The notes below the pieces were generated by a model. The model saw nothing but the letters and a program-made list of their open reading frames with translations, had not been told where the DNA came from and made no database searches. Shown piece after piece: positions 1-6,658 of a stretch of DNA of 64,000 bases. The position numbers and the translations under genes are program-made. Position 1 is the stretch's first letter, and each line of letters starts with the position of its first letter. This DNA comes from Bacteroidales bacterium (GTDB lineage: Bacteria; Bacteroidota; Bacteroidia; Bacteroidales; UBA932), in contig JAFZUX010000015.1 of the NCBI GenBank assembly GCA_017618115.1, positions 1 to 64,000 of the forward strand, given 5' to 3'.

Positions 1-2151
1 GATGACGATGATGACGACGATGACAACGATAACCTTGTTATGGATGTTTCCGCAGTAGATCCGGCTCTGGATTCCACCGCCTCTTCTGACGAATATATCT
101 TTATACTTAAGGGAGCCGCTCTTAAAAACAGAGACAGTTGTATTGTCTATGCCGAGCAATTGCTTAAACTCTATGAGGACACAAAGTCCGCCATTGTAAT
201 AGACAGTATAAACTACAATGCTACCTGGCAGCAGTTGGAGTCTGCATATAACTATGCACAAGAGCGTTACAAGCATGTGCAGAAGAAAATATTCATTGAG
301 GGACAGACCAACTACTTTAAGATTCTTCTCAATCCCGTTCGCTACTTCAACCGTGCAAAAATGGATGCCAATGACAAGTGGGCTCCTACAACAGAAAGAC
401 ACGTCCACAGCCAGTGGAGTCCTCAGACAATTTTTGGACTTATCCTGTTTGTGCTGTTCTATCTGGGAATATCTATGCTGCTCAGTAACTTCTTGGTTAA
501 GAGGTTAATGAAGAGGGTAAAGTATTTCCGTAACGAGAATTTTAAGAAGCACGGAGTATGTCTGGTTCTTCTCTTCTCCGTTGTAATATTTGCAATCATT
601 GTAACGGTTGCAATGCTCTTTACGGAGCAGAACTTTTTGGAGGTTGCAACCCGCCGTCTCATTGAGTACGCCTGGTTGCTTGCCGCAATTTTCCTCTCAC
701 TTGCGATCAGGGCAAGAGGTGAAATGGTTATTTACTGTCTGAGATCATACCTGCCAATTATGGTATTGAGTATGGTGCTGATTTTCATAAGAATAACCTT
801 TATTCCGAACTCTTTGATTATCCTTATCCTGCCTCCTATGCTCTTGTTATTTACACTGTGGCAGAGCCGGGTAAGTACAAAATACAGAAACAAACTGGAG
901 TTCTCGGACAGCATGTATAACTTCATCTCTCTTGCAGTTATGCTGGCTGCTACCGTCCTCTCCTGGAGCGGATATGTGCTGATGTCTATTTTGGTGGTAA
1001 TAATGTGGACCTTCCAGCTTTCTGTATTACAGACCGTTACCGCCGTTCAGAATCTTCTCAAGAAGTATCACGACAGATATATGGTTAAGTGGAAGAGGGC
1101 ATATGCACTCTCTCACGATTATCTGATCAATAAGAAAATAAAGGGTTCTTACATTGAGGTAACCTGGTTCTATGACTTTGTAAAGATGGCGGTACTTCCG
1201 GCATTCTCAGTATGGTCAATACCTCTCTGCGTCTATATGGCCTCTAACGTATTTGACTTATCTACTGTATGTTTGAACTACCTGAGCTATCCGTTCCTCA
1301 ACTATGATGTAATAAGCCTTTCCGTTAACAAGATATTGCTGGCACTCTCTCTTGCCTTTGTATTCCATTATGTATGCTATCTTATAAAATCTCTCTTCAG
1401 AGCCTATAAGATTCGCTCTATTTTGGAGAAGACGGGGCAGAAATCTCTGCCGGAGAATATGGTAAACTTTACCTTGTCCAACTCCATTATCAGTTTTGCA
1501 ACATGGGGCATTTACATAATTACGGTATTCTTCCTGTTGAAGATTCCGTCTAAGGCAATCTCCATTGTAGCAGCAGGTTTGGCTACCGGTATCGGTTTTG
1601 CGTTAAAGGATGTAATCAACAACTTCTTCTACGGAGTTTCACTTATGAGCGGAAGATTGAGAGTGGGAGATATTGTGGAGTGTGACGGAATCCGCGGTGT
1701 TGTAGATACCATTACCTATCAGAGTACAATGATAGAGACCGAGTACGGAAGCGTGATGGCTTTCCCTAACGCGGCACTCTACAGCAAAAACTTCAAGAAC
1801 CTTACACGCAACCACGCGTACGAACTTCTGATACTTCCTGTGGGTGTTAAATACGGCTCTGATGTTGAGAAAGTTAGGGAGGTTGTGAAAAAAGAGCTGA
1901 TGAAACTCAACAAGAAAGACAAGTACGGAAGATTTGTGCTGGATCCTAAGTACGGAATAGTTGTGCGTCTATCTGAATTTGGAGACAGTGCCATCATCAT
2001 AAAGGTTTACCAACAGGTTCTTGTGGAGGAGCGTTACCGCTATGCCGCCTTGGCAAACGAGACTATTTACAAAGCTCTGAGTGCTAATGATATAGAGATA
2101 CCGTTCCCTCAGAGAGATGTCTATATTAAACAGGTTCCTAACGAGAAATGA
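1..2151 (+). CDS. MscS-family mechanosensitive ion channel, 5' end outside window
   Basis: This is an inner-membrane mechanosensitive channel of the MscS superfamily, which releases solutes on hypo-osmotic shock. The reading frame is open from base 1, so the gene starts before the window; the ATG at 40 is only an internal Met. The first visible residues are a run of acidic Asp codons (bases 1-33), then a periplasmic-looking region and about ten hydrophobic segments. The MscS core lies near the C-terminus: a glycine/alanine-rich pore helix (SIVAAGLATGIGFALKD), then the beta domain with GDIVECDGIRGVVDTI and FPNAALYSKNF, as in long MscK/YnaI-type channels. The stop overlaps the next start by four bases (ATGA), suggesting translational coupling. 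The family call is strong; the gating properties are unknown. Confidence 0.9.
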   Translation, partial: DDDDDDDDNDNLVMDVSAVDPALDSTASSDEYIFILKGAALKNRDSCIVYAEQLLKLYEDTKSAIVIDSINYNATWQQLESAYNYAQERYKHVQKKIFIEGQTNYFKILLNPVRYFNRAKMDANDKWAPTTERHVHSQWSPQTIFGLILFVLFYLGISMLLSNFLVKRLMKRVKYFRNENFKKHGVCLVLLFSVVIFAIIVTVAMLFTEQNFLEVATRRLIEYAWLLAAIFLSLAIRARGEMVIYCLRSYLPIMVLSMVLIFIRITFIPNSLIILILPPMLLLFTLWQSRVSTKYRNKLEFSDSMYNFISLAVMLAATVLSWSGYVLMSILVVIMWTFQLSVLQTVTAVQNLLKKYHDRYMVKWKRAYALSHDYLINKKIKGSYIEVTWFYDFVKMAVLPAFSVWSIPLCVYMASNVFDLSTVCLNYLSYPFLNYDVISLSVNKILLALSLAFVFHYVCYLIKSLFRAYKIRSILEKTGQKSLPENMVNFTLSNSIISFATWGIYIITVFFLLKIPSKAISIVAAGLATGIGFALKDVINNFFYGVSLMSGRLRVGDIVECDGIRGVVDTITYQSTMIETEYGSVMAFPNAALYSKNFKNLTRNHAYELLILPVGVKYGSDVEKVREVVKKELMKLNKKDKYGRFVLDPKYGIVVRLSEFGDSAIIIKVYQQVLVEERYRYAALANETIYKALSANDIEIPFPQRDVYIKQVPNEK

Positions 2152-2693
2152 GGATAGGAGTTTACTGTTCTGCAAATCCTAACATAGACCCGGAGTTCAT
2201 CTGTGCAACAAAAGAGTTGGGCAGATGGATTGGAGAGAAGGGCCACTCCCTTGTGTGGGGTGGCTGCTCTTTGGGTCTTATGAACATAATAGGTGAGGAG
2301 GCAAAGAGAGCGGGTGCCCGCTGTATTGGCGTGCTGCCCAGAAAGATAGAGGAGCGTGGTAGAATCTTTCACAATCTGGATATATGCATTCCATGCCACA
2401 CTCTTTCAGACCGCAAGGATCTTCTGGTTGCAAACAGTGATATCACCATTGCTCTTCCGGGAGGCATAGGCACGTTGGATGAAGTGATGACTCAGTGTGC
2501 AGCCACTACCGTAGGCTACCACTCAAAGCCGGTTATTCTCTTTAATATCAATGGATTCTGGGATCCCCTCATTTCTCTTTTAGACCACTTTGAGAAGGAG
2601 AACTTGATGAGGGGTAACTATCGCGATAGAATAAAAACAGCCTCTTCAATTGCGGAGATTGAGGCTATAATTGAAACTTATCTGCATCCTTAA
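2148..2693 (+). CDS. LOG-family (TIGR00730) nucleotide phosphoribohydrolase
   Basis: A 181-residue Rossmann-fold protein of the LOG family, formerly misnamed lysine decarboxylase. The diagnostic PGGIGTLDE motif is at residues 104-112 and the upstream SDRK at 87-90 supplies the conserved Arg/Lys pair. Family members cleave the N-glycosidic bond of nucleoside monophosphates, in plants and some bacteria releasing cytokinin bases; in bacteria the physiological substrate is often unknown. The ATG overlaps the stop of the MscS gene, so both are probably cotranscribed. The 3' end overlaps the convergent amidase gene by 29 bases. Length matches the short LOG proteins. Confidence 0.9.
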   Translation: MRIGVYCSANPNIDPEFICATKELGRWIGEKGHSLVWGGCSLGLMNIIGEEAKRAGARCIGVLPRKIEERGRIFHNLDICIPCHTLSDRKDLLVANSDITIALPGGIGTLDEVMTQCAATTVGYHSKPVILFNINGFWDPLISLLDHFEKENLMRGNYRDRIKTASSIAEIEAIIETYLHP

Positions 2694-3456
2694 GCACGGG
2701 GAACTTTGAACGGAACTTTGCAAGAGCATCCATATCAAGCTCTGCGGTAACTGCACACTCCTTTCCCTCTTCCGCCTCGGCTGTGGCATTGCCCATTGCA
2801 TCTATCAGCACGGTTCCTCCAATGTACCGGCAGGAGGGATCTTCTCCAACCCGGTTAACTGCAAGAACATAGCACTGATTCTCTATTGCTCTGGCAGGTA
2901 GAAGTTTGCGCCAGGCCGGAACTCTGCTTGCAGGCCAGCTTGCCACATAGATAATGGCATCGTACTCAGGGTTATACCCCTCACCGATAAGGCGGTTACG
3001 TACAAAAACAGGGAAGCGAACATCATAACATACCTGCAGCAAGATCTTTACGCCGCGCCACTCAACAATCACCCTCTTCTCTCCTCCGGCAGAGTAGCGT
3101 TTGTTCTCTCCTCCGTATGTAAAGAGGTGGTGCTTGTCATACTGCCAAACTCCATCGGGAGTTACAAAATAGAGGCGGTTATAGAAGCATCCCTTCTCCT
3201 CCACGGCAACACTTCCGCAAATGGCGCAACTCATCTCTTTTGCCCTCTTTTTCATCCAATTAAGGGTAAAACAAATACCCTCCTCGTCCACCTTCTCCGC
3301 AATTCCATCCGGAGTTGTAGCAAAACCGGTGGAGAACATTTCAGGCAAAAGGTAGAGATCACTCCCCGGGTTCTCCTTTATAATCTTCTCATTTGCAGCG
3401 GCATTCCCTTTGGGGTCCGCCCATAGAATATCTCGTTGCAGCAGTGTTACTTTCAT
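2665..3456 (-). CDS. Nitrilase-superfamily amidase, omega-amidase (YafV-like)
   Basis: A 263-residue carbon-nitrogen hydrolase. The catalytic triad is visible: Glu39 in LLPEMFSTGF, Lys108 in YDKHHLF and Cys143 in QVCYDVRFPVF. The FSTGF and YDKHHLFTYGGE signatures fit the omega-amidase/YafV group, which hydrolyses alpha-ketoglutaramate or alpha-ketosuccinamate produced by transamination of glutamine or methionine salvage. The enzyme should be cytoplasmic, as no signal peptide is present. The start ATG is the first Met and begins directly with the beta-strand MKVTLLQRD typical of the fold. Substrate is inferred from family only. Confidence 0.88.
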   Translation of the reverse strand: MKVTLLQRDILWADPKGNAAANEKIIKENPGSDLYLLPEMFSTGFATTPDGIAEKVDEEGICFTLNWMKKRAKEMSCAICGSVAVEEKGCFYNRLYFVTPDGVWQYDKHHLFTYGGENKRYSAGGEKRVIVEWRGVKILLQVCYDVRFPVFVRNRLIGEGYNPEYDAIIYVASWPASRVPAWRKLLPARAIENQCYVLAVNRVGEDPSCRYIGGTVLIDAMGNATAEAEEGKECAVTAELDMDALAKFRSKFPVLKDADKFQL

Positions 3457-3488
3457 ACTTCAAAGATACAAAAAAGTGCGGCTAGAAA

Positions 3489-3535
3489 GGCGCTTATGCG
3501 CCCGGCACGGAGTGCCGTAATACCCCTATAGGGGT
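3489..3535. repeat. Three consecutive small palindromes in the amidase/DUF4190 gap
   Basis: Within 47 bases lie GGCGC-ttat-GCGCC (3489-3502), CGGCAC-gga-GTGCCG (3503-3517) and the perfect ACCCCTATAGGGGT (3522-3535). They are GC-rich in an otherwise AT-rich gap. They could be a REP-like or structured RNA element; no function is assigned. Confidence 0.45.
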
Positions 3536-3555
3536 GCCGAAGGCGGGGTTTAAAA

Positions 3556-3594
3556 GAAAAAAGGATGGCCAAATACTTTTGGTCATCCTTTTTC
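3556..3594 (-). terminator. Intrinsic terminator of the DUF4190-type gene
   Basis: AAAAAGGATGGCCAAA and TTTGGTCATCCTTTTT form a stem with one G-U pair and a four-base loop. It lies just past the stop of the minus-strand gene at 3610 and has A and T tracts on both sides, so it may work in both directions. Confidence 0.75.
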
Positions 3595-3609
3595 TTAAAC
3601 GGCGCAGGA

Positions 3610-3999
3610 TTAGTTCTCCTTTGCAGCCTCCTCAACAGCCTCAGCAGCCTCTTCAATCTGTGCAGCTGCGTTCTCAACAGCCTCGGTTGAGCTCTTATCA
3701 GCCTCCTTAACAACCTCAGTAGCAAACTCTCCAAGAGCCTTTGTTACCTTGTTGTATTTTGGAACCCAGTAGAGATAGTAAACTAACAAGAAAATAACTG
3801 CCATAGCAACAGCAGCAATACCAAGACCCTTGTTCTTTCTGTTACCGAAGCATCCGATAAGACCGAAGATCAAAGCCAGTGCAGCGAAAATCCATCCAAT
3901 CACGTTGAGAAGAGGGATGAAAAGGAAAAGAATTCCCAAAACACCAAGTACGAATCCGGCAACAGCAAGTCCGTTACCTTTCTTTGCGGTTTCTTCCAT
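3610..3999 (-). CDS. Small DUF4190-type membrane protein with Ala/Glu-rich tail
   Basis: A 129-residue protein with no catalytic motif. Residues 9-50 hold two hydrophobic helices rich in Gly (GLAVAGFVLGVLGILFLF, then IGWIFAALALIFGLIGCFG), the pattern of DUF4190; a third helix lies near residues 58-76. The last 45 residues are Glu/Ala-rich and probably form an amphipathic helix or coiled coil, perhaps outside the membrane. It is a single-gene unit with its own terminator. DUF4190 proteins have no established function. Start Met is the only candidate and is followed by a charged cytoplasmic leader. Confidence 0.75.
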   Translation of the reverse strand: MEETAKKGNGLAVAGFVLGVLGILFLFIPLLNVIGWIFAALALIFGLIGCFGNRKNKGLGIAAVAMAVIFLLVYYLYWVPKYNKVTKALGEFATEVVKEADKSSTEAVENAAAQIEEAAEAVEEAAKEN

Positions 4000-4137
4000 A
4001 GTTAATTACACTTATTTGTGTCGTGCGCAACGTTTAGGTTTATACTTAATTGAATTAATTGTTTCTGTTTAAGCAGGGCAAATTTATAAAAAAAGTTTCA
4101 ATGATATCCAACTTTTTATATATTTGCAGTCCCAATT

Positions 4138-4220
4138 GCCCAGGTGGTGGAATGGTAGACACGCTACTTTGAGGGGGTAGTGCCAGAAATGGTGTGCAGG
4201 TTCGACTCTTGTCCTGGGCA
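4138..4220 (+). tRNA. tRNA-Leu (anticodon GAG)
   Basis: Acceptor strands GCCCAGG (4138-4144) and CCTGGGC (4213-4219) pair, followed by discriminator A4220. A long variable arm marks a class II tRNA. The anticodon loop TTGAGGG gives GAG, reading CUC and CUU. The T-arm GGTTCGACTC is present. No CCA is encoded; the genome base after the discriminator is C then A runs. An intrinsic terminator follows immediately. Confidence 0.95.
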
Positions 4221-4221
4221 C

Positions 4222-4252
4222 AAAAAAGCAGAGAATAATCTCTGCTTTTTTT
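4222..4252 (+). terminator. Intrinsic terminator of tRNA-Leu(GAG)
   Basis: GCAGAGA (4228-4234), loop ATAA, TCTCTGC (4239-4245) and a run of seven T. A perfect palindrome GTGCCCATTGGGCAC follows at 4253-4267, which repeats part of the acceptor stem sequence. Confidence 0.85.
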
Positions 4253-4277
4253 GTGCCCATTGGGCACTTTCTTCTGA

Positions 4278-4299
4278 CTGGAGAGGAAGCCCTCTCCAG
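4278..4299. repeat. Perfect 9-bp hairpin downstream of esterase gene
   Basis: CTGGAGAGG (4278-4286), loop AAGC, CCTCTCCAG (4291-4299). It lies past the stop of the minus-strand esterase gene but has no T run, so it may be an RNA 3'-end stabiliser or a rho-assisted stop rather than a classical terminator. Confidence 0.45.
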
Positions 4300-4352
4300 A
4301 CCTCTCCTGCCTTCGGCTTGTTATCATCCAATGGGATAGCGTTATGCGGGCC

Positions 4353-5114
4353 CTACTTTCTCTTTTTGCTTTTAGAGAAGAGCCAGGACATGAAATCCGG
4401 CATTTCAAAGGCCTTCCACCAGCAGACGTGGCCGCAGCCAGGGAACTCGTGGTAGCGGACATCCGCTCCGGCAGCCTTAAGGGCACGGTAGGCATCTCTT
4501 GAACCGGAAACGGGTACTGCAGGGTCACTGTCACCGTGGTAAAGACTCCAGGATACGCCCTCAAAGTTTCCCAATCTCTCCGGGTTGATATCTCCGCATA
4601 TTGGAACCGCAGCGGCAAAGATATCCGGATGGCGGGCTACTGCATCAAAAGCACCTATGCCGCCCATAGACATTCCGTAGATATAGACCCTATCGGGATC
4701 AACATCCGGTCTTTGAAGGAAAAGATATACTAGCTCCATCACCTCCTTCATCATTCTGCTCTCCGGGTAATCCTTAGGAAAATCGTATGAGCCGGGGCTC
4801 TTGTCAAAGGCCCATGTACGTCCCTCAGGGCATTGAGGAACTATTACAAAGCAAGGATAATCCTCTCGGTTACAAGGGTTTTGGAACATCTGTGCACCAA
4901 AAGTTGTCCTTTCATTGTCATTGCCCCTTTCACCGGAAGTGTGCAGATAAAGCACAAGCGGGTATTTCTCAATACTCTTCACTTTGTCCGGGGTAAGGTA
5001 ACGGTAAAGGAGAGTATCTCCGTTAGTACAGATTAGTTTTCCGTATTCGTAAGATTGCGCTTTCAGAGTCAGAACAGACAATAAAGAAAGCAAAAGAAGA
5101 GTCCAACGTTTCAT
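4353..5114 (-). CDS. Secreted alpha/beta-hydrolase, phospholipase/carboxylesterase type
   Basis: A 253-residue serine esterase of the dienelactone hydrolase/polyhydroxybutyrate depolymerase-like group. Residues 1-20 are a signal peptide ending in LKAQS, so it is exported. The nucleophile elbow is GMSMGG with Ser149; Asp197 in HGDSDPAVP and His229 in GCGHVCWW complete the triad. HTSGERGNDN near residue 58 forms the oxyanion loop. The frame stays open through the tRNA upstream, but the start at 5114 is chosen because the peptide begins MKRWTLLLL and the extra frame would overlap tRNA-Leu. Substrate (acyl or feruloyl sugar esters are common) is not determined. Confidence 0.85.
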   Translation of the reverse strand: MKRWTLLLLSLLSVLTLKAQSYEYGKLICTNGDTLLYRYLTPDKVKSIEKYPLVLYLHTSGERGNDNERTTFGAQMFQNPCNREDYPCFVIVPQCPEGRTWAFDKSPGSYDFPKDYPESRMMKEVMELVYLFLQRPDVDPDRVYIYGMSMGGIGAFDAVARHPDIFAAAVPICGDINPERLGNFEGVSWSLYHGDSDPAVPVSGSRDAYRALKAAGADVRYHEFPGCGHVCWWKAFEMPDFMSWLFSKSKKRK

Positions 5115-5136
5115 AAACAGAAGCTTTGGTAATTTG

Positions 5137-5222
5137 TGCTCGGGACGGGAATCGAACCCGTACGAACATTTCTGTTCACAGGATTTTAAGTCCTGGGCGT
5201 CTACCAATTCCGCCACCCGAGC
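5137..5222 (-). tRNA. tRNA-Leu (anticodon TAA)
   Basis: On the minus strand GCTCGGG opens and CCCGAGC closes the acceptor stem, with discriminator A at 5137. The anticodon stem CAGGA/TCCTG encloses CTTAAAA, giving TAA. The long variable arm (GTGAACAGAAATGTTCGT) confirms class II. It lies 22 bases upstream of the esterase start on the same strand and may share its transcript. Confidence 0.95.
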
Positions 5223-5285
5223 AAACCGCCTGCAAAGATATTAAAACTTCTTTAATAACGGACAGGAACAGGAAGATTCAACTCC

Positions 5286-6419
5286 TTACAGCCTTTCCAG
5301 ATATCTAGAGAAGAAGACGTTGTAAATAGAATAGGTCGTTTCCTCTCCTGTTGTTTCTGCAAGTATCAACTCTTTCTCTAGAAGAGCATTGATGTTTCTT
5401 AGGGCTGTTGCGCCGGAAGTGATACCATATTTTGAGAGAAAGGCGGAGGATGTTATATGTTTTACACTTTGCTCTATTGCAATGGCTTTCAACATTTTCC
5501 ATTGAGAGCTTGTTATAAGTCTTCTTATTTCTTGAAACCTCTCCTTTTCTTGGTCCAGTATGGTGTTAATAGCTGTCTGAATGTCTTTATCATTTACTCT
5601 ATTTTCTGAAATAGAGAAGACTTCATTACACAGTCTTTGTGTGTAATATGTGTGGTCTCTAGTCCATTCTATAATGTAATTTACTTGCTCTTCTGTTATA
5701 GCTTTTCCTCTGGAAAGGAAAAGCTTCTTAATGAATGCGGAGTAAACCGGAACAGACAATTTAGAAAGGAATGAGAAAGTGGTGCTTTCATAAAACGGCT
5801 TCTTTGCGTTTGTAAACATATCAGACATCGTATGTTTTTTACTTCCGCAATAAATAAAGCGAACATTGTGAAGATGCTGGATATGTTTCCTTAAAAGAGC
5901 TTCCATATTAACGCCATCATATTCTCTAATTTGCTGAAGCTCATCTATGGCAACAACAACTTTCTTTGGATAATTCTCAAGATAGTTGAGAAGTTCTGCT
6001 AAAGTGCTTTGTTTCTGATTTTCAGAAGCAAATGTAATAGAGACCTGAGGAGAGCCGGATGGATCAACCCCAAGAAGAGGACGTACTGTTTTCAAAAACT
6101 TAAAGAAGGATGTGATTTTATTCTGTTTCTCTAGTTTGTTGACAATTGCATTGGATACTACGGTAATAAACTCATCAAGAGAAACCGTATCACTTATATC
6201 AGCATAAACGGTCTCAAAAGGCAACCTTTTAGATTTGATTTCATCGAATACTCGGAAGATCAGCCCTGTCTTTCCCAACCTTCTGGGAGAGATAAGGGTT
6301 ACATTTCTTCCGTTAGTCAGATGCTTAATAATTACTTCAGTTTCCGCCTCTCTGTCGCAAAAGAAGTCTTTAGATTTGTAGGGTTCAAGTATGAAAGGGT
6401 TATCGTTCATGGCCTCCAA
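5286..6419 (-). CDS. Archaeal-type AAA ATPase (PF01637-like)
   Basis: A 377-residue P-loop ATPase. The Walker A region is SPRRLGKTGL (residues 44-53), the RRxGKT form typical of the MNS/archaeal ATPase clade, and VVVAIDELQQI is Walker B. The C-terminal third, about residues 290-377, looks like a winged helix that ends in YSIYNVFFSRYLERL. No transmembrane segment. Such proteins are common in Bacteroidetes accessory regions and have no assigned cellular role. A start four codons later (MNDNPF, 6410) is equally possible. Two tandem palindromes sit 17 bases upstream. It has no partner gene in the same orientation. A second, distant relative lies at 9989. Confidence 0.8.
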   Translation of the reverse strand: MEAMNDNPFILEPYKSKDFFCDREAETEVIIKHLTNGRNVTLISPRRLGKTGLIFRVFDEIKSKRLPFETVYADISDTVSLDEFITVVSNAIVNKLEKQNKITSFFKFLKTVRPLLGVDPSGSPQVSITFASENQKQSTLAELLNYLENYPKKVVVAIDELQQIREYDGVNMEALLRKHIQHLHNVRFIYCGSKKHTMSDMFTNAKKPFYESTTFSFLSKLSVPVYSAFIKKLFLSRGKAITEEQVNYIIEWTRDHTYYTQRLCNEVFSISENRVNDKDIQTAINTILDQEKERFQEIRRLITSSQWKMLKAIAIEQSVKHITSSAFLSKYGITSGATALRNINALLEKELILAETTGEETTYSIYNVFFSRYLERL

Positions 6420-6435
6420 TTTTCCGCAAATTTAA

Positions 6436-6463
6436 TTAACAAAATGTTATTAACAAAATGTTA
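6436..6463. promoter_or_regulatory. Two exact tandem palindromes upstream of the ATPase gene
   Basis: TTAACAAAATGTTA occurs twice without gap (6436-6449 and 6450-6463). Each copy is an inverted repeat (TAACA/TGTTA). They start 17 bases before the ATG at 6419, a position suited to a repressor operator. Confidence 0.5.
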
Positions 6464-6496
6464 ATTGATATTTGTGGCTATCTGTTGAGATAATAG

Positions 6497-6658
6497 GATT
6501 GGATTTCCGGGATTTGGCCCAGGCCTTCTATTGTTGCTACGTGCATATTTGTAGGCACGCCTAAAGAGTTGGCAGAGAGCGGAGAACTCTCCGCCTTCAT
6601 AGAACGTGAAGGCATAACCTTTGACAAATCCCTTTTAAGGGTAAACATTCATAAGTAA
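6497..6658 (+). pseudogene. Possible 3' remnant of an unknown gene
   Basis: A 53-codon open frame with no ATG ends in TAA at 6656-6658, exactly abutting the stop of the convergent barrel gene. The predicted end, GELSAFIEREGITFDK, has natural-looking composition and the stop-to-stop contact is the same as at fabF/rodA and ispD/lrp in this window. Two stop codons lie just upstream (6491-6496). I do not recognise the family. It may be the tail of a deleted gene or chance. Confidence 0.3.

Noticed and set aside
4353..5216. Longer esterase with extra N-terminus starting at 5216
   Set aside because: The extra codons lie inside tRNA-Leu(TAA); the true protein starts with a signal peptide at 5114.
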